A stretch of 50,912 nt of DNA from an uncultured Pelagibacteraceae bacterium (GCA_902614125.1 CACMJW010000008.1:1-50912); one strand, 5' to 3'; counted from the stretch's first letter, positions 8,705 to 18,367 are shown. Notes: a model not told the origin generated them from the letters alone. Program-made: numbers and translations.

Positions 8705-9514
8705 ATGTTTTCCTTTTTCAAAAAAAAAAAAATTGTAAGCCATATCAGGCTATCCGGTGTTATTGGAAATGTTGGAAAATTTAAACAGGGGATTGATTAT
8801 TCTAGCCAAGAGGAAATTATAAAAAAAGCTTTTTCATTGAAAAAAGCCCAAGCAGTCGCAATAACAATTAATTCTCCAGGCGGGTCACCAGTACAGTCAC
8901 ACTTAATTTATAAATTAATTAGAAATCAGGCAGACAAATATAAAAAAAAAGTGATTGTATTTGCAGAGGATGTTGCGGCTTCTGGCGGCTACTTAATTGC
9001 TTGTTCTGGAGATGAAATATATGCTAATCCTAGTTCAATAATTGGTTCTATTGGAGTTATTTATTCTTCATTTGGATTTAAAGATCTTATTCAAAAAATT
9101 GGTGTTCAAAGAAGAGTTTATACAGCTGGAAAAAATAAAAGCACACTCGATCCATTCCTCGATGAAAAAGAAGAAGATATAAAAAGGTTAAAGAATATAC
9201 AATTAGAACTTCATCAAGAATTTATTGATGTAGTTGAGGAAAGTAGAAAGACAAAGTTGAAAAAAGATATTGGGGTTGAATTATTTTCAGGAGAATTTTG
9301 GTCAGGAAAAAAATCTAAGGATCTTGGTTTAATTGACGGTTTGGGTAATTCCGAACAAATTCTAAGAGAAAAATTTGGTGAAAACGTTGAAGTGAAAATT
9401 TTTGAGAAAAGTAAAGGATGGCTTGCAAAAAAATTATCTTCTTCAGAAAATCAAGCAGATAAAATTTTGAACTTGATCGAAGAAAGATCTATTTGGCAAA
9501 AATATGGTTTCTAA
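8705..9514 (+). CDS. sppA: S49 family serine peptidase (SppA/SohB-like), no membrane anchor seen
   Basis: This is a 269-residue ClpP-fold peptidase of the SppA family, which cleaves signal-peptide remnants or membrane-associated peptides with a Ser-Lys dyad. The probable nucleophile is Ser93 in VAASGGY and the probable general base Lys145 in [18 protein letters not shown] (residues 56-62) forms the oxyanion loop. The N-terminus (MFSFFKKKK) is basic and too short for a membrane anchor, so a cytoplasmic or peripheral protein is likely, as in short alphaproteobacterial forms. It leads an overlapping unit with glyQ (11-base overlap). Confidence 0.88.
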   Translation: MFSFFKKKKIVSHIRLSGVIGNVGKFKQGIDYSSQEEIIKKAFSLKKAQAVAITINSPGGSPVQSHLIYKLIRNQADKYKKKVIVFAEDVAASGGYLIACSGDEIYANPSSIIGSIGVIYSSFGFKDLIQKIGVQRRVYTAGKNKSTLDPFLDEKEEDIKRLKNIQLELHQEFIDVVEESRKTKLKKDIGVELFSGEFWSGKKSKDLGLIDGLGNSEQILREKFGENVEVKIFEKSKGWLAKKLSSSENQADKILNLIEERSIWQKYGF

Positions 9515-10388
9515 AAGACCTAAATTGAAAAAAGAAAAAATTTTATCATTTCAAGATACAATATTTAGCTTACAAAAATTTTGGGCAAAACAGGGATGTA
9601 TTATTTTACAACCCTATGATGTTGAGGTTGGAGCTGGAACATTTCATCCAGCAACAACGTTGAGATCTTTAGGAAAGAAGCCATGGAAAACAGCGTATGT
9701 TCAACCATCTAGAAGACCTACAGATGGAAGATATGGAGAAAATCCAAATAGACTCCAACACTATTATCAATTTCAAGTATTAATAAAACCTTCTCCAAAA
9801 AATATAAAAAAACTTTATCTTAATAGCATTGCATCAATTGGAATAAAACACGAAGAGCATGATATAAGATTTGTAGAGGACGACTGGGAAAGCCCTACTT
9901 TAGGAGCAGCTGGGCTTGGATGGGAAGTCTGGTGTGATGGAATGGAAGTAACACAGTTTACTTACTTTCAACAAATGGCAGGAGTTGAATGTGATCCTAT
10001 TTCTGTTGAAATTACTTATGGATTAGAAAGATTATGCATGTTTATACAAAACAAAAAAAATGTTTTTGAACTTGATTGGAATAATGATGGAATTTTTTAT
10101 AAAGATGTCTTCCACCAAGCTGAAAAGGAATTTTCAGCATACAATTTTGAATACGCAAATACTGAAAAACTTTTTAAAATGTTTGATATGTTAGAAAGTG
10201 AGGCAAGATCAATGATTGAAAATAAAATTTCTCTCCCTGCTTATGATCAATGTTTAAAATCGAGTCATGTGTTTAATATATTAGATTCCAGAGGCGTTAT
10301 AAGTGTTGCGCAACGAGCAGAATATATCTCAAGAATTCGAGATTTAACCAAAGAGATTGGAAAAATTTGGATAGAAAGTCAGAGTTAA
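9504..10388 (+). CDS. glyQ: Glycyl-tRNA synthetase alpha subunit
   Basis: This 294-residue catalytic subunit belongs to the tetrameric (alpha2beta2) bacterial glycyl-tRNA synthetase, which charges tRNA-Gly. The class II core is unmistakable: [40 protein letters not shown] and [17 protein letters not shown]. Later come [20 protein letters not shown] and YGLERLCMF. The ATG lies inside the end of the upstream peptidase gene, and glyS starts one base after the stop. The N-terminal [12 protein letters not shown] extension is lysine-rich, so a slightly later start cannot be excluded, but no better one is visible. Confidence 0.97.
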   Translation: MVSKRPKLKKEKILSFQDTIFSLQKFWAKQGCIILQPYDVEVGAGTFHPATTLRSLGKKPWKTAYVQPSRRPTDGRYGENPNRLQHYYQFQVLIKPSPKNIKKLYLNSIASIGIKHEEHDIRFVEDDWESPTLGAAGLGWEVWCDGMEVTQFTYFQQMAGVECDPISVEITYGLERLCMFIQNKKNVFELDWNNDGIFYKDVFHQAEKEFSAYNFEYANTEKLFKMFDMLESEARSMIENKISLPAYDQCLKSSHVFNILDSRGVISVAQRAEYISRIRDLTKEIGKIWIESQS

Positions 10389-10389
10389 A

Positions 10390-12453
10390 GTGTCTGAATT
10401 ATTTATTGAACTATTTAGCGAAGAAGTTCCAGCAAAGTTACAAATCAAAGCAAGAGAACAATTAAAAGAAATTCTTTCAAATTTTTTTGAACAACATAGT
10501 GTAAAATATAAAGGTGAAATTAGAATTTTTTCAACACCAAACAGGATTGCTATTAATGCTAAAGGCCTTCCAAAAGAAGTTTTATTCAAATCTAAAGAGG
10601 TAAAAGGTCCAAGTATAAATGCACCAGATAAAGCATTAGACGGCTTTTTAAATTCTAATCAAATAAATAAAAATAAGATATATAAAAAAAAAACTGAAAA
10701 GGGAGAATTTTATTTTTATAAGAAGCCACAAAAGAAGATAAGTCTTTATAACATGTTGAGAGAAAATCTTCCTCACATTCTGTTTAAAATTACATGGGAA
10801 AAATCAATGAAATGGGGGGAACATACCCTGCTTTGGGGTAGGCCATTGAAATCTATTTTATCAATATTTGATGGGAAAAAACTTGAGTTTGATTTTAAGC
10901 ATCTGAAAAGTTCTAATCTCACTTTTATAGAAAAAGATATAGAAGAAAAAACTAAGTCATTTAATAACTTCGACCAATATTTAAAATTTTTTAAAACCAA
11001 AGGAGTAATTATTAACCACGAAAAAAGAAAGGATTTCATAAATTCTGAATTACACAAGTTATCAAATAGCAAAAATATTTTAATAAATACAAGTGAAAGT
11101 TTATTAAATGAAATAACAAATATTGTTGAAAAACCGAAAGTATTAATTTGTGAGTTTGATAAAAAATTTCTAAACATACCTAAAGAAATATTGATTATTA
11201 CAATGCAATCACACCAAAAATATATACCGACTTTTGACAAAAAAGAAAATTTAACAAACTTATTTTTTGTAATCTCAGATGCGAACGATAAAAAAGGACT
11301 TATTAAGTCAGGAAATGAAAGAGTTATTGATGCTAGATTGAGTGATGCAGAATTTTTTTGGAATAAAAACAAAACTCAAAATTTAGTCAAGCAGGTTACA
11401 AAATTAAAAAATGTCAATTACTTTAAAGGTCTAGGAACTTATTTTGATAAGATTCAAAGAATGCGAAAACTTAGTGGTCTAATATCTGATGAATTTATGA
11501 TTAGTAAAGAAAAAATAGAAATCGCATCAACAATTTGTAAAGTTGATTTAATGTCTGACTTAGTAGGTGAATTTCCTGAGCTTCAAGGTGTAATGGGAGG
11601 TTACTTTGCAGAAACACAAGGCTTTGAAAAAGATGTCAGTCTAGCTGTAGCAGAGCATTATTATCCTATAGGTATGGATAGTAAGTTACCAAAGAAAATT
11701 TATAGTATTGCTTTATCACTCAGTGATAAAATTGACTCTTTAGTTGGTTTTTTTGGAATTAATCTAAAGCCGTCCAGCTCAAAAGATCCTTATGCCATAA
11801 GAAGAACAGCAATCAGTGTGGTACGATTAATAATTGAAAATAACCTAAAAGTAAAACTTAGAGAATTAATTAATTATTCTTGTATGTTTTACAAAGAACA
11901 AGGCTTTGAATTTGATTTAAAGAAATTAAATTTAGAACTTGGGGATTTTCTATATGAAAGGGTAAAAAATTATCTTAAAGAAAAACAAATTAGAAATGAT
12001 ATTATAGAAAGTGCAAGTCATAATTTTTCAATTGATGAATTATTAAAAGTTTATAAAAAAACATACGTTTTAAATAAAAGCATAAACAAAGATTTTGGGA
12101 AAGATGTTGTTGCTATTTACAAAAGGTCCGCAAGTATTCTATTAAGCGAAAATAAAAATTTATCCAATTTTAATGGCAATGTAGATCCAGGTTTATTTAA
12201 AAATGATTATGAAAAAAATCTTTATAAAAAAATACACGAAATTAAAAAATACTATTCAAGTGTAGGTAGAGATGAAAATTTTGAAGAAAGTTTAAAAATA
12301 CTTTCACTTTGTAAATCAGAAGTTAACGACTTTTTTGAAAATGTTATTGTAAATGATAATGATGAAACAATTAAAAAAAACAGACTAGAACTTTTATCAA
12401 TGTTATGTAAAAGTTTTGATAACTATTTCAATTTTTCAAAAATAGAAGGTTAA
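10390..12453 (+). CDS. glyS: Glycyl-tRNA synthetase beta subunit (GTG start)
   Basis: These 687 residues match the family length. The beta subunit carries tRNA-binding and HD domains needed by the alpha subunit. It begins SELFIELFSEEVPAKLQ, the family hallmark (ELLxEIxxEEiPa), with a GTG start at 10390. KWGEHTLLWGRPLKSIL, ITMQSHQKYIPTFD, VIDARLSDAEFFW and the HD-like segment EFPELQGVMGGYFAE are recognisable. LSLSDKIDSLVGFF and DPYAIRRTAISVVRL follow. The stop codon shares a base with the ppdK start (TAATG at 12451-12455), indicating coupling. Confidence 0.96.
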   Translation: MSELFIELFSEEVPAKLQIKAREQLKEILSNFFEQHSVKYKGEIRIFSTPNRIAINAKGLPKEVLFKSKEVKGPSINAPDKALDGFLNSNQINKNKIYKKKTEKGEFYFYKKPQKKISLYNMLRENLPHILFKITWEKSMKWGEHTLLWGRPLKSILSIFDGKKLEFDFKHLKSSNLTFIEKDIEEKTKSFNNFDQYLKFFKTKGVIINHEKRKDFINSELHKLSNSKNILINTSESLLNEITNIVEKPKVLICEFDKKFLNIPKEILIITMQSHQKYIPTFDKKENLTNLFFVISDANDKKGLIKSGNERVIDARLSDAEFFWNKNKTQNLVKQVTKLKNVNYFKGLGTYFDKIQRMRKLSGLISDEFMISKEKIEIASTICKVDLMSDLVGEFPELQGVMGGYFAETQGFEKDVSLAVAEHYYPIGMDSKLPKKIYSIALSLSDKIDSLVGFFGINLKPSSSKDPYAIRRTAISVVRLIIENNLKVKLRELINYSCMFYKEQGFEFDLKKLNLELGDFLYERVKNYLKEKQIRNDIIESASHNFSIDELLKVYKKTYVLNKSINKDFGKDVVAIYKRSASILLSENKNLSNFNGNVDPGLFKNDYEKNLYKKIHEIKKYYSSVGRDENFEESLKILSLCKSEVNDFFENVIVNDNDETIKKNRLELLSMLCKSFDNYFNFSKIEG

Positions 12454-15110
12454 TGAAAAAGTATATATTTAATTTTAAATCTAAAGTTTCAAATAAAATA
12501 AACTTATCAAAAAATATTCTGGGTGGAAAAGGTGCAAATTTATCTGAAATGGGCAGAATGGGCTTGCCAGTTCCACCAGGTTTTACAATCTCGACAGAAG
12601 TTTGCGAATTATTTTATAAAAATAAAAAAAAAATAAATTATAAAATTTTAGGGGAAATTGATAAAGAGTTAAAAAATATTGAGAAAGACACTGGAAAAAA
12701 GTTTGGAGATTTGAATAACCCATTACTAGTTTCAGTAAGGTCTGGAGCAAGAGTATCAATGCCAGGCATGATGGATACTATTCTAAATTTAGGACTTAAT
12801 GATGAAACAGTTCATGCTCTTGCAAATAAAACTTCAAATATGCGTTTTGCAAAAGATAGCTACAGACGTTTTATTCAAATGTATTCAAATGTTGTTTTAG
12901 GAGTTGAGAATTATAATTTTGAGGAATTAATTGAAAATTATAAATTAACAAAAGGCGTCTTGTTAGATACAGAATTGGATGAAAATGATTGGGATGGATT
13001 AATAAAAGATTTTAAAAATATTGTTAAGAAAAAAACAAATAAAGAATTTCCTCAAAACGTAAGAGAGCAATTGTTTGGGGCAATTAGTGCAGTTTTTTTA
13101 TCTTGGGAAAGTCATAGAGCTAAAGTTTACAGAAAGTTAAATCAAATTCCATCAGAGTGGGGCACTGCAGTAAATGTTCAGTCAATGGTTTTTGGAAACA
13201 TGGGCAATGATTGTGCAACAGGGGTGGTGTTTACAAGGAATCCATCCAATGGCAATCACCAGATATACGGGGAATATTTAATTAATGCACAAGGAGAAGA
13301 TGTAGTTGCAGGATCAAGAACTCCACAACACATAACTAAAAAAGCAAGAATAGCCTCAAATGAAAGCTTGCCGTCAATGGAAGAGTCTATGCCTATCGCG
13401 TACAAAGAATTAAAAAAAATATTACATAAATTAGAGAAACATTACAAAGATATGCAGGATGTTGAATTTACAATTGAAAATAAAAAACTTTGGATGCTTC
13501 AAACAAGATCAGGAAAAAGAACAGCTAAATCAGCTGTAAAAATTGCTGTCGATATGGTTAAAGAAAATTTAATTTCAAAAAAAGAGGCAGTATTGAGAGT
13601 TGAACCAAATTCTTTAGATACTTTGCTTCATCCAACTTTAGATGAAAAATCAAATATAGAAATAATTGCAAAGGGATTGCCGGCATCACCTGGTGCAGCA
13701 AGTGGCAAAGTAGTATTTACATCAGATGATGCTGAAAGGCTAAATGCAACGATGCAAAATACCATATTAGTTCGAGTTGAAACTTCACCTGAAGATATTC
13801 ATGGCATGCATGCTGCAAAAGGCATATTAACTGCAAGAGGAGGTATGACCAGTCATGCAGCTGTAGTGGCTAGAGGGATGGGAAGACCTTGTGTATCAGG
13901 CTCAAGTGAAATCGAAATTGATTATGAAAAAAAATTATTCAAAGTTCAAAACAGAGAAATAAAAGAAGGAGATTTAATCACTATTGATGGATCTACTGGT
14001 AGGATAATTTTAGGTGAAGTAAAGACTGTTAAGCCAGAAATTTCAGGAGAATTTTCCAAGCTTATGAATTGGGCTGACAATTATAGAAAATTAAAAATAC
14101 GAACAAATTCTGAGACACCTCTTGATAGCAAAATAGCAAGAGACTTTGGAGCAGAAGGAATTGGGTTATGTAGAACTGAGCATATGTTTTTCGACGAAGA
14201 GAGAATATTATCAGTTAGAGAAATGATACTTTCAAAAACTAAAGATGATAGATTATTAGCACTTTCAAAATTATTACCACATCAGAAAAAAGATTTTATT
14301 GATATTTTCAAAATTATGGGTGGTTTGCCGGTAACAGTTAGATTATTGGACCCTCCATTACATGAATTTTTACCAAGAACTGATAAGGAAATAAGTGAAG
14401 TTGCAAGCTCATTAAATATTCCAATTAAGGAATTAAAAGTAAGAATTACCGAACTTCATGAACAAAATCCAATGCTTGGGCACAGAGGTTGTAGGCTTGG
14501 AATATCTTTTCCTGAAATTTATGAAATGCAGTGTAGAGCGATTTTTGAAGCCTTAGTTCAATGTAAAAAACAAAAAGTTAAATCAATAATACCAGAAATA
14601 ATGATACCTTTAGTTTCAACTGAAGCTGAAATTAAAATTATGAAGGATTTAGTCATAAGAATTGCAAAAGAAGTTGAGACTGAAAAAAAAATGAAGTTAA
14701 ATTTTTTGGTAGGCACAATGATTGAATTGCCTAGAGCTGCTATAAAAGCAAATGATATTGCTAAACATGCGGAATTTTTTAGTTTTGGTACTAACGACTT
14801 AACACAAACTACATTTGGTATTAGTAGAGACGATAGTGGTAAATTTCTAAACGATTATATTGAAAATAAAATATTTGATATAGATCCTTTTGTATCAATT
14901 GACGAGGGGGTAGCCGACTTAATTGATATCGCCTCTGAAAAAGGGCGTTCGCAAAATAAAAAAATAAAGTTAGGTATATGTGGTGAGCATGGAGGAGATC
15001 CAAAAAGTATAGAATTTTGTGCTAAAATAGGATTAAACTATGTTTCGTGCTCCCCTTACAGGGTTCCGGTAGCAAGATTAGCTGCAGCCCAGGCGCAATT
15101 AAAAAAATAA
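12453..15110 (+). CDS. ppdK: Pyruvate, phosphate dikinase
   Basis: This 885-residue enzyme interconverts pyruvate, ATP and Pi with PEP, AMP and PPi. It has three parts. The N-terminal ATP-grasp domain has GGKGANLSEMGRMGLPVPPG and SVRSGARVSMPGMMDTILNLG. The swivelling phosphohistidine domain has His468 in GGMTSHAAVVARGMGRPCVSG. The C-terminal PEP/pyruvate barrel has FGAEGIGLCRTEHMFF, GHRGCRLGISFPE and acid-base Cys843 in GICGEHGGDP. In a reduced genome it may serve reversible glycolysis/gluconeogenesis. It is the last gene of the peptidase-glyQS unit; nadC converges with 5 bases between. Confidence 0.97.
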   Translation: MKKYIFNFKSKVSNKINLSKNILGGKGANLSEMGRMGLPVPPGFTISTEVCELFYKNKKKINYKILGEIDKELKNIEKDTGKKFGDLNNPLLVSVRSGARVSMPGMMDTILNLGLNDETVHALANKTSNMRFAKDSYRRFIQMYSNVVLGVENYNFEELIENYKLTKGVLLDTELDENDWDGLIKDFKNIVKKKTNKEFPQNVREQLFGAISAVFLSWESHRAKVYRKLNQIPSEWGTAVNVQSMVFGNMGNDCATGVVFTRNPSNGNHQIYGEYLINAQGEDVVAGSRTPQHITKKARIASNESLPSMEESMPIAYKELKKILHKLEKHYKDMQDVEFTIENKKLWMLQTRSGKRTAKSAVKIAVDMVKENLISKKEAVLRVEPNSLDTLLHPTLDEKSNIEIIAKGLPASPGAASGKVVFTSDDAERLNATMQNTILVRVETSPEDIHGMHAAKGILTARGGMTSHAAVVARGMGRPCVSGSSEIEIDYEKKLFKVQNREIKEGDLITIDGSTGRIILGEVKTVKPEISGEFSKLMNWADNYRKLKIRTNSETPLDSKIARDFGAEGIGLCRTEHMFFDEERILSVREMILSKTKDDRLLALSKLLPHQKKDFIDIFKIMGGLPVTVRLLDPPLHEFLPRTDKEISEVASSLNIPIKELKVRITELHEQNPMLGHRGCRLGISFPEIYEMQCRAIFEALVQCKKQKVKSIIPEIMIPLVSTEAEIKIMKDLVIRIAKEVETEKKMKLNFLVGTMIELPRAAIKANDIAKHAEFFSFGTNDLTQTTFGISRDDSGKFLNDYIENKIFDIDPFVSIDEGVADLIDIASEKGRSQNKKIKLGICGEHGGDPKSIEFCAKIGLNYVSCSPYRVPVARLAAAQAQLKK

Positions 15111-15115
15111 ATAGA

Positions 15116-15952
15116 TTATATTTCTAGTTTTATATCAATTGCCGAAACGCTTTGAGTTAACATGCCAATTGAAACTCTATCAACCCCAGTTGATGCAATT
15201 TTTTTGATATTATTCAAATTAACACCACCTGAGGCTTCCGTTGTGTATTTTTTTTTAACTAATTTAACAGCATCTTTAAGGTTTTTAATACTCATATTGT
15301 CTAGCAAAACTGTATCAAATTTTAGTCCGTATATTTTGTTTAATTGTTTTAAATTATCAACCTCGACCGTAATTTTTTTTCTTTTTTTATTTTTAATTGC
15401 CCTTTTAATAATATTTTCAAAATTCTTTTCCGAACTCAGATGGTTATCTTTAATTAAAAATTCATCGCTTAAATTAAAACGATGATTAACCCCTCCACCT
15501 AATTTGACAGCATATTTTTGAATTACTCTTAAATTTGGTATAGTTTTTCTAGTACAACAGACCTTAGTTTTTTTTCCTGCTAGTCTTACAAATTTGTTTG
15601 TTTTTGATGCAATACCCGAGATATGAGAAACAAAGTTTAAAGCAACTCTTTCTCCTATTAGTATATTTTTTAAATTACCCTCTATAATTGCTAAAACATT
15701 ACCTTTTTGGATATAAGAGCCTTCTTTTTTTTTTATTTTAAATTTTATTTTTTTATCAATCAATTTAAATGTTTCTTTCGCAAATGCTAAACCACCAATG
15801 ATTCCACTTTGATTACTTATCATTTTAACTTTTTTATTAATATTATTATTTATAAGATCTGAAGTTATATCACCCGAAGGATAAAGATCTTCATTCAGAG
15901 CTAATTTACATGTAGATTTTATAAATTGATTACTTAATAGAATATTTGACAC
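15116..15952 (-). CDS. nadC: Nicotinate-nucleotide pyrophosphorylase (quinolinate phosphoribosyltransferase)
   Basis: At 278 residues this is the normal NadC size. It converts quinolinate and PRPP to nicotinate mononucleotide in de novo NAD synthesis. Motifs are LNEDLYPSGDITSDL near the start, ERVALNFVSHISGIAS, CCTRKTIPNLRVIQKYAVKL, GGGVNHRFNLSDEFLIKDNH and the C-terminal EASGGVNLNNIKKIASTGVD. All substrate-binding Lys, Arg and His segments look intact. It lies 5 bases after nadA, so the last two steps to NaMN are co-transcribed. Confidence 0.95.
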   Translation of the reverse strand: MSNILLSNQFIKSTCKLALNEDLYPSGDITSDLINNNINKKVKMISNQSGIIGGLAFAKETFKLIDKKIKFKIKKKEGSYIQKGNVLAIIEGNLKNILIGERVALNFVSHISGIASKTNKFVRLAGKKTKVCCTRKTIPNLRVIQKYAVKLGGGVNHRFNLSDEFLIKDNHLSSEKNFENIIKRAIKNKKRKKITVEVDNLKQLNKIYGLKFDTVLLDNMSIKNLKDAVKLVKKKYTTEASGGVNLNNIKKIASTGVDRVSIGMLTQSVSAIDIKLEI

Positions 15953-15957
15953 AGATT

Positions 15958-16947
15958 TTATCTGCCTATTTCTGCCATTCTTTCTACAGATTTTCTTGCT
16001 TTGGCAATCGTTTGACCATCCATTACAAGCTCATTTGACTCATTTTCCAAACAATTTAATATTTTAGGCAACGTTATTCTTTTCATGTGAGGACATAGAT
16101 TACATGGTCTTATAAACTCAACATTTGGATTATCAATTTGAACATTGTCACTCATTGAACATTCAGTGACCATCATAACTTTTTCTGGTTGGTTGTCTCT
16201 AACATATTTTATCATACCACTTGTTGATCCAGCAAAATCAGATGCTTGAATAACGTCAGGTGGGCACTCAGGATGAGCAATTATTTTTATACCAGGATTA
16301 GCTTTTCTAATTTCATTAATTTCCTCATCTTTGAATTGTTCATGAACTTCACAAGTTCCTTTCCATGATATAATTTCGGTATCTGTTTTCGAAGCAACAT
16401 ATTTTGCTAAAAAGTCGTCTGGTAAGAATATAACTTTCTTTACATTAAGAGATTCTACAATCTTAACAGCATTTGCAGATGTACAACATACATCTGTTTC
16501 TGCTTTTACCTCAGCAGAAGTATTTACATAAGAAACTACTGGTACACCTGGATATTGTTTTTTTAATTTTCTAACATCATCTCCTGTAATAGAAGATGAC
16601 AAAGAACATCCTGCTTTCATATCAGGTAATAATACTTTCTTTTCAGGGCTCATTAATTTTGCCGTCTCAGCCATAAAATGAACACCACACATAACAATTA
16701 TATCTGCTTTTGTTTTCGCAGCTTCTACAGCTAAAGCCAAAGAGTCCGCCGAAAAATCTGAAATCCCATGGTAGATTTCTGGTGTTTGATAATTATGTGC
16801 TAGAATCACAGCATTTTTTTCTTTTTTGAGCTTATTAATTTTATAAATATATGGAGCGTGTGTAGCCCATTCAATTTCTGGAATTTTCTTTTGAACTTTC
16901 TCGTAAATTGAACTGGTTGCTTTTTTTATCTCAGCAGTGAATTCCAT
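15958..16947 (-). CDS. nadA: Quinolinate synthase A ([4Fe-4S] enzyme)
   Basis: This 329-residue enzyme condenses iminoaspartate and dihydroxyacetone phosphate to quinolinate. It has AVILAHNYQTPEIYHGISDF, then MCGVHFMAETAKLMSPEKKVLLPD and AGCSLSS. SYVNTSAEVKAETDVCCTSA, IISWKGTCEVH, AHPECPPDV and IRPCNLCPHMKRITLPK follow. The three cluster cysteines expected in NadA are present: one in MCGVHF, one of the middle CC, and one in CNLCPHM. It leads the nadA-nadC pair. The aspartate-oxidising partner (nadB or an aspartate dehydrogenase) is not in the window. Confidence 0.96.
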   Translation of the reverse strand: MEFTAEIKKATSSIYEKVQKKIPEIEWATHAPYIYKINKLKKEKNAVILAHNYQTPEIYHGISDFSADSLALAVEAAKTKADIIVMCGVHFMAETAKLMSPEKKVLLPDMKAGCSLSSSITGDDVRKLKKQYPGVPVVSYVNTSAEVKAETDVCCTSANAVKIVESLNVKKVIFLPDDFLAKYVASKTDTEIISWKGTCEVHEQFKDEEINEIRKANPGIKIIAHPECPPDVIQASDFAGSTSGMIKYVRDNQPEKVMMVTECSMSDNVQIDNPNVEFIRPCNLCPHMKRITLPKILNCLENESNELVMDGQTIAKARKSVERMAEIGR

Positions 16948-17005
16948 ATTAAAAACTTATCAACTTGAATTAGAATTGTCATTCAATTAATCTGAGACAT
17001 AATTT

Positions 17006-17091
17006 GCGGCCATGCTGAAATTGGTAGACAGGCACGGTTGAGGGCCGTGTGGGCCTAGCCCATGAGAGTTCGAGTCTCTCTGGCCGCACCA
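17006..17091 (+). tRNA. tRNA-Leu (anticodon GAG), CCA encoded
   Basis: This 86-base class II tRNA has the acceptor GCGGCCA pairing with TGGCCGC. The D arm carries TGGTAGACA, and the anticodon stem CACGG/CCGTG encloses loop TTGAGGG with anticodon GAG. A long variable arm is built on TGGGC/GCCCA, the T arm is GAGAG/CTCTC with loop TTCGAGT, and A-CCA closes the gene. It decodes CUC and CUU. It is convergent with the tmRNA gene that follows. Confidence 0.95.
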
Positions 17092-17114
17092 TAGATTAGA
17101 AAAATGAAATTTTA

Positions 17115-17378
17115 TATAGGGGCGTTCTGTTGCCAGGTGCCCCAAACCCCGTAACTTAATTAATAAATTAATTAAGCTGCAAGTGCGTAACTTTCGTTAG
17201 CATTTATAAATTAGCCCATCACGGCGGAACAATACCGAACGAAAGAATAACCTTTAGACACCCGTCGATCCTAATTCACCCCCATAAGTTGAAAATGGTG
17301 GAGGTGGTGGGTACTGCCCCCACGTCCGTAATGGTTATTACGAAATTCGTTTATCGTCATAGTTGGAAAACCAACCTT
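17115..17378 (-). ncRNA. ssrA: Transfer-messenger RNA, circularly permuted two-piece form
   Basis: Read on the minus strand, the acceptor piece comes first. T stem GTGGG/CCCAC encloses loop GGCAGTA, followed by CACCTCC, discriminator A and CCA (ending at 17296). After a 12-base spacer (17295-17284) the coding piece begins with GGGGGTG at 17283. This pairs perfectly with CACCTCC and includes the G3-U70 pair recognised by alanyl-tRNA synthetase. GGATCGACGGG marks the D-loop analogue. Helix P2 forms between GGTTATT in the coding piece and AATAACC in the acceptor piece. The tag frame is 17201-17175 and reads ANESYALAA, followed by TAA. A hairpin (17154-17175) overlaps the tag stop, and a GGGGC...GCCCC pseudoknot-like element ends near 17119. 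The outer ends are approximate. Confidence 0.92.
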
Positions 17379-17381
17379 ATT

Positions 17382-17409
17382 AATATAAAACCTAATGATA
17401 GAGATTCAA
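17382..17409 (-). promoter_or_regulatory. Predicted promoter of ssrA
   Basis: On the minus strand TTGAAT (17409-17404) and TATATT (17387-17382) are 16 bases apart and would start transcription near 17375. A small hairpin GTTGG-TTTT-CCAAC (17375-17362) would then form the 5' end of the precursor. Consensus-based only. Confidence 0.45.
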
Positions 17410-17419
17410 TAATTTATTC

Positions 17420-18367
17420 ATGAAATTAACCAGCGAACAAGCACAAGAAATAAAAGATCAACAATCACAAGAATATAAGACTAAAAGAGTGACAGCGCCA
17501 GAATTAGAGAAAATTCTTTATGAGGCTCTTCCAATATTAGATCATGGCTTTATTAGGGTGGTTGACTATATGGGTGATGACACCTCAATAGTTCAATCAG
17601 CCAGAGTTTCTTATGGTAAGGGTACAAAGAAAGTCTCAACAGACGAAGGACTAATAAAATATTTAATGAGACACTGGCATAGCACTCCATTTGAAATGTG
17701 TGAAATTAAATATCACGTTAAACTTCCAATTTTTATTGCACGACAATGGATTAGACACAGAACTGCAAATGTAAATGAATACTCTGCAAGATATTCAATT
17801 CTAGATAAGGAGTTTTATCTGCCTGCACCTGAGCATTTAGCAGCCCAGTCACAAAGTAACAGACAAGGAAGAGGTGATGTTCTTGAGGGTGACAAAGCTA
17901 AACAAGTTTTAGAACTTTTAAAAGGAGATGCAGAACAAACTTACAATAATTATCAAACAATGCTCAATGAAAGATATGATGGTTCTATAATTGATGAAAA
18001 TGCCGTTGGACTTGCAAGAGAACTTGCAAGAATGAATCTAACTTTAAATACCTATACGCAGTGGTACTGGAAAACAGATTTGTTAAACCTAATGAATTTT
18101 TTGAGATTGCGAGCTGATCACCACGCTCAATATGAAATACGGGCTTATGCAGATGTAATGTTGGATACAGTTAAAAAATGGGTGCCAATAACTTACGAGG
18201 CTTTTATGGATTATAGGGTAGGAGGAACAGAAGTTTCTGCAAAAGGAAAAGAAGTGCTTAAAAAACTAATCAAAGGCGATAAAGTTGACATAGATCAATC
18301 AGGACTTTCTAAAAGAGAATGGAATGAATTAATGGAAGCTTTTGATCTTAAAGATAATTTGATTTAA
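17420..18367 (+). CDS. thyX: Flavin-dependent thymidylate synthase
   Basis: This 315-residue FAD enzyme makes dTMP from dUMP using methylene-tetrahydrofolate and NADPH. The ThyX motif RHRx7S is perfect ([11 protein letters not shown], residues 112-122, in [19 protein letters not shown]). [19 protein letters not shown] upstream and [20 protein letters not shown] downstream are typical. It is longer than the common 220-250-residue form because of an N-terminal stretch (residues 1-40) and a C-terminal tail, as in many alphaproteobacterial ThyX. Its last 20 bases overlap the convergent mrp gene. No thyA is in this window. Confidence 0.96.
   Translation: MKLTSEQAQEIKDQQSQEYKTKRVTAPELEKILYEALPILDHGFIRVVDYMGDDTSIVQSARVSYGKGTKKVSTDEGLIKYLMRHWHSTPFEMCEIKYHVKLPIFIARQWIRHRTANVNEYSARYSILDKEFYLPAPEHLAAQSQSNRQGRGDVLEGDKAKQVLELLKGDAEQTYNNYQTMLNERYDGSIIDENAVGLARELARMNLTLNTYTQWYWKTDLLNLMNFLRLRADHHAQYEIRAYADVMLDTVKKWVPITYEAFMDYRVGGTEVSAKGKEVLKKLIKGDKVDIDQSGLSKREWNELMEAFDLKDNLI

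Noticed and set aside
10773..11372. 199-codon minus-strand open frame inside glyS
   Set aside because: It is a shadow: the plus strand encodes conserved GlyS motifs across the whole stretch.
15162..15485. 107-codon plus-strand open frame
   Set aside because: It is antisense to nadC, whose catalytic motifs are intact there; composition is just the hydrophobic complement.
16976..17003. TTGTCA with CATAAT before tRNA-Leu
   Set aside because: The predicted start would fall inside the tRNA, so this pair is unlikely to be its promoter.
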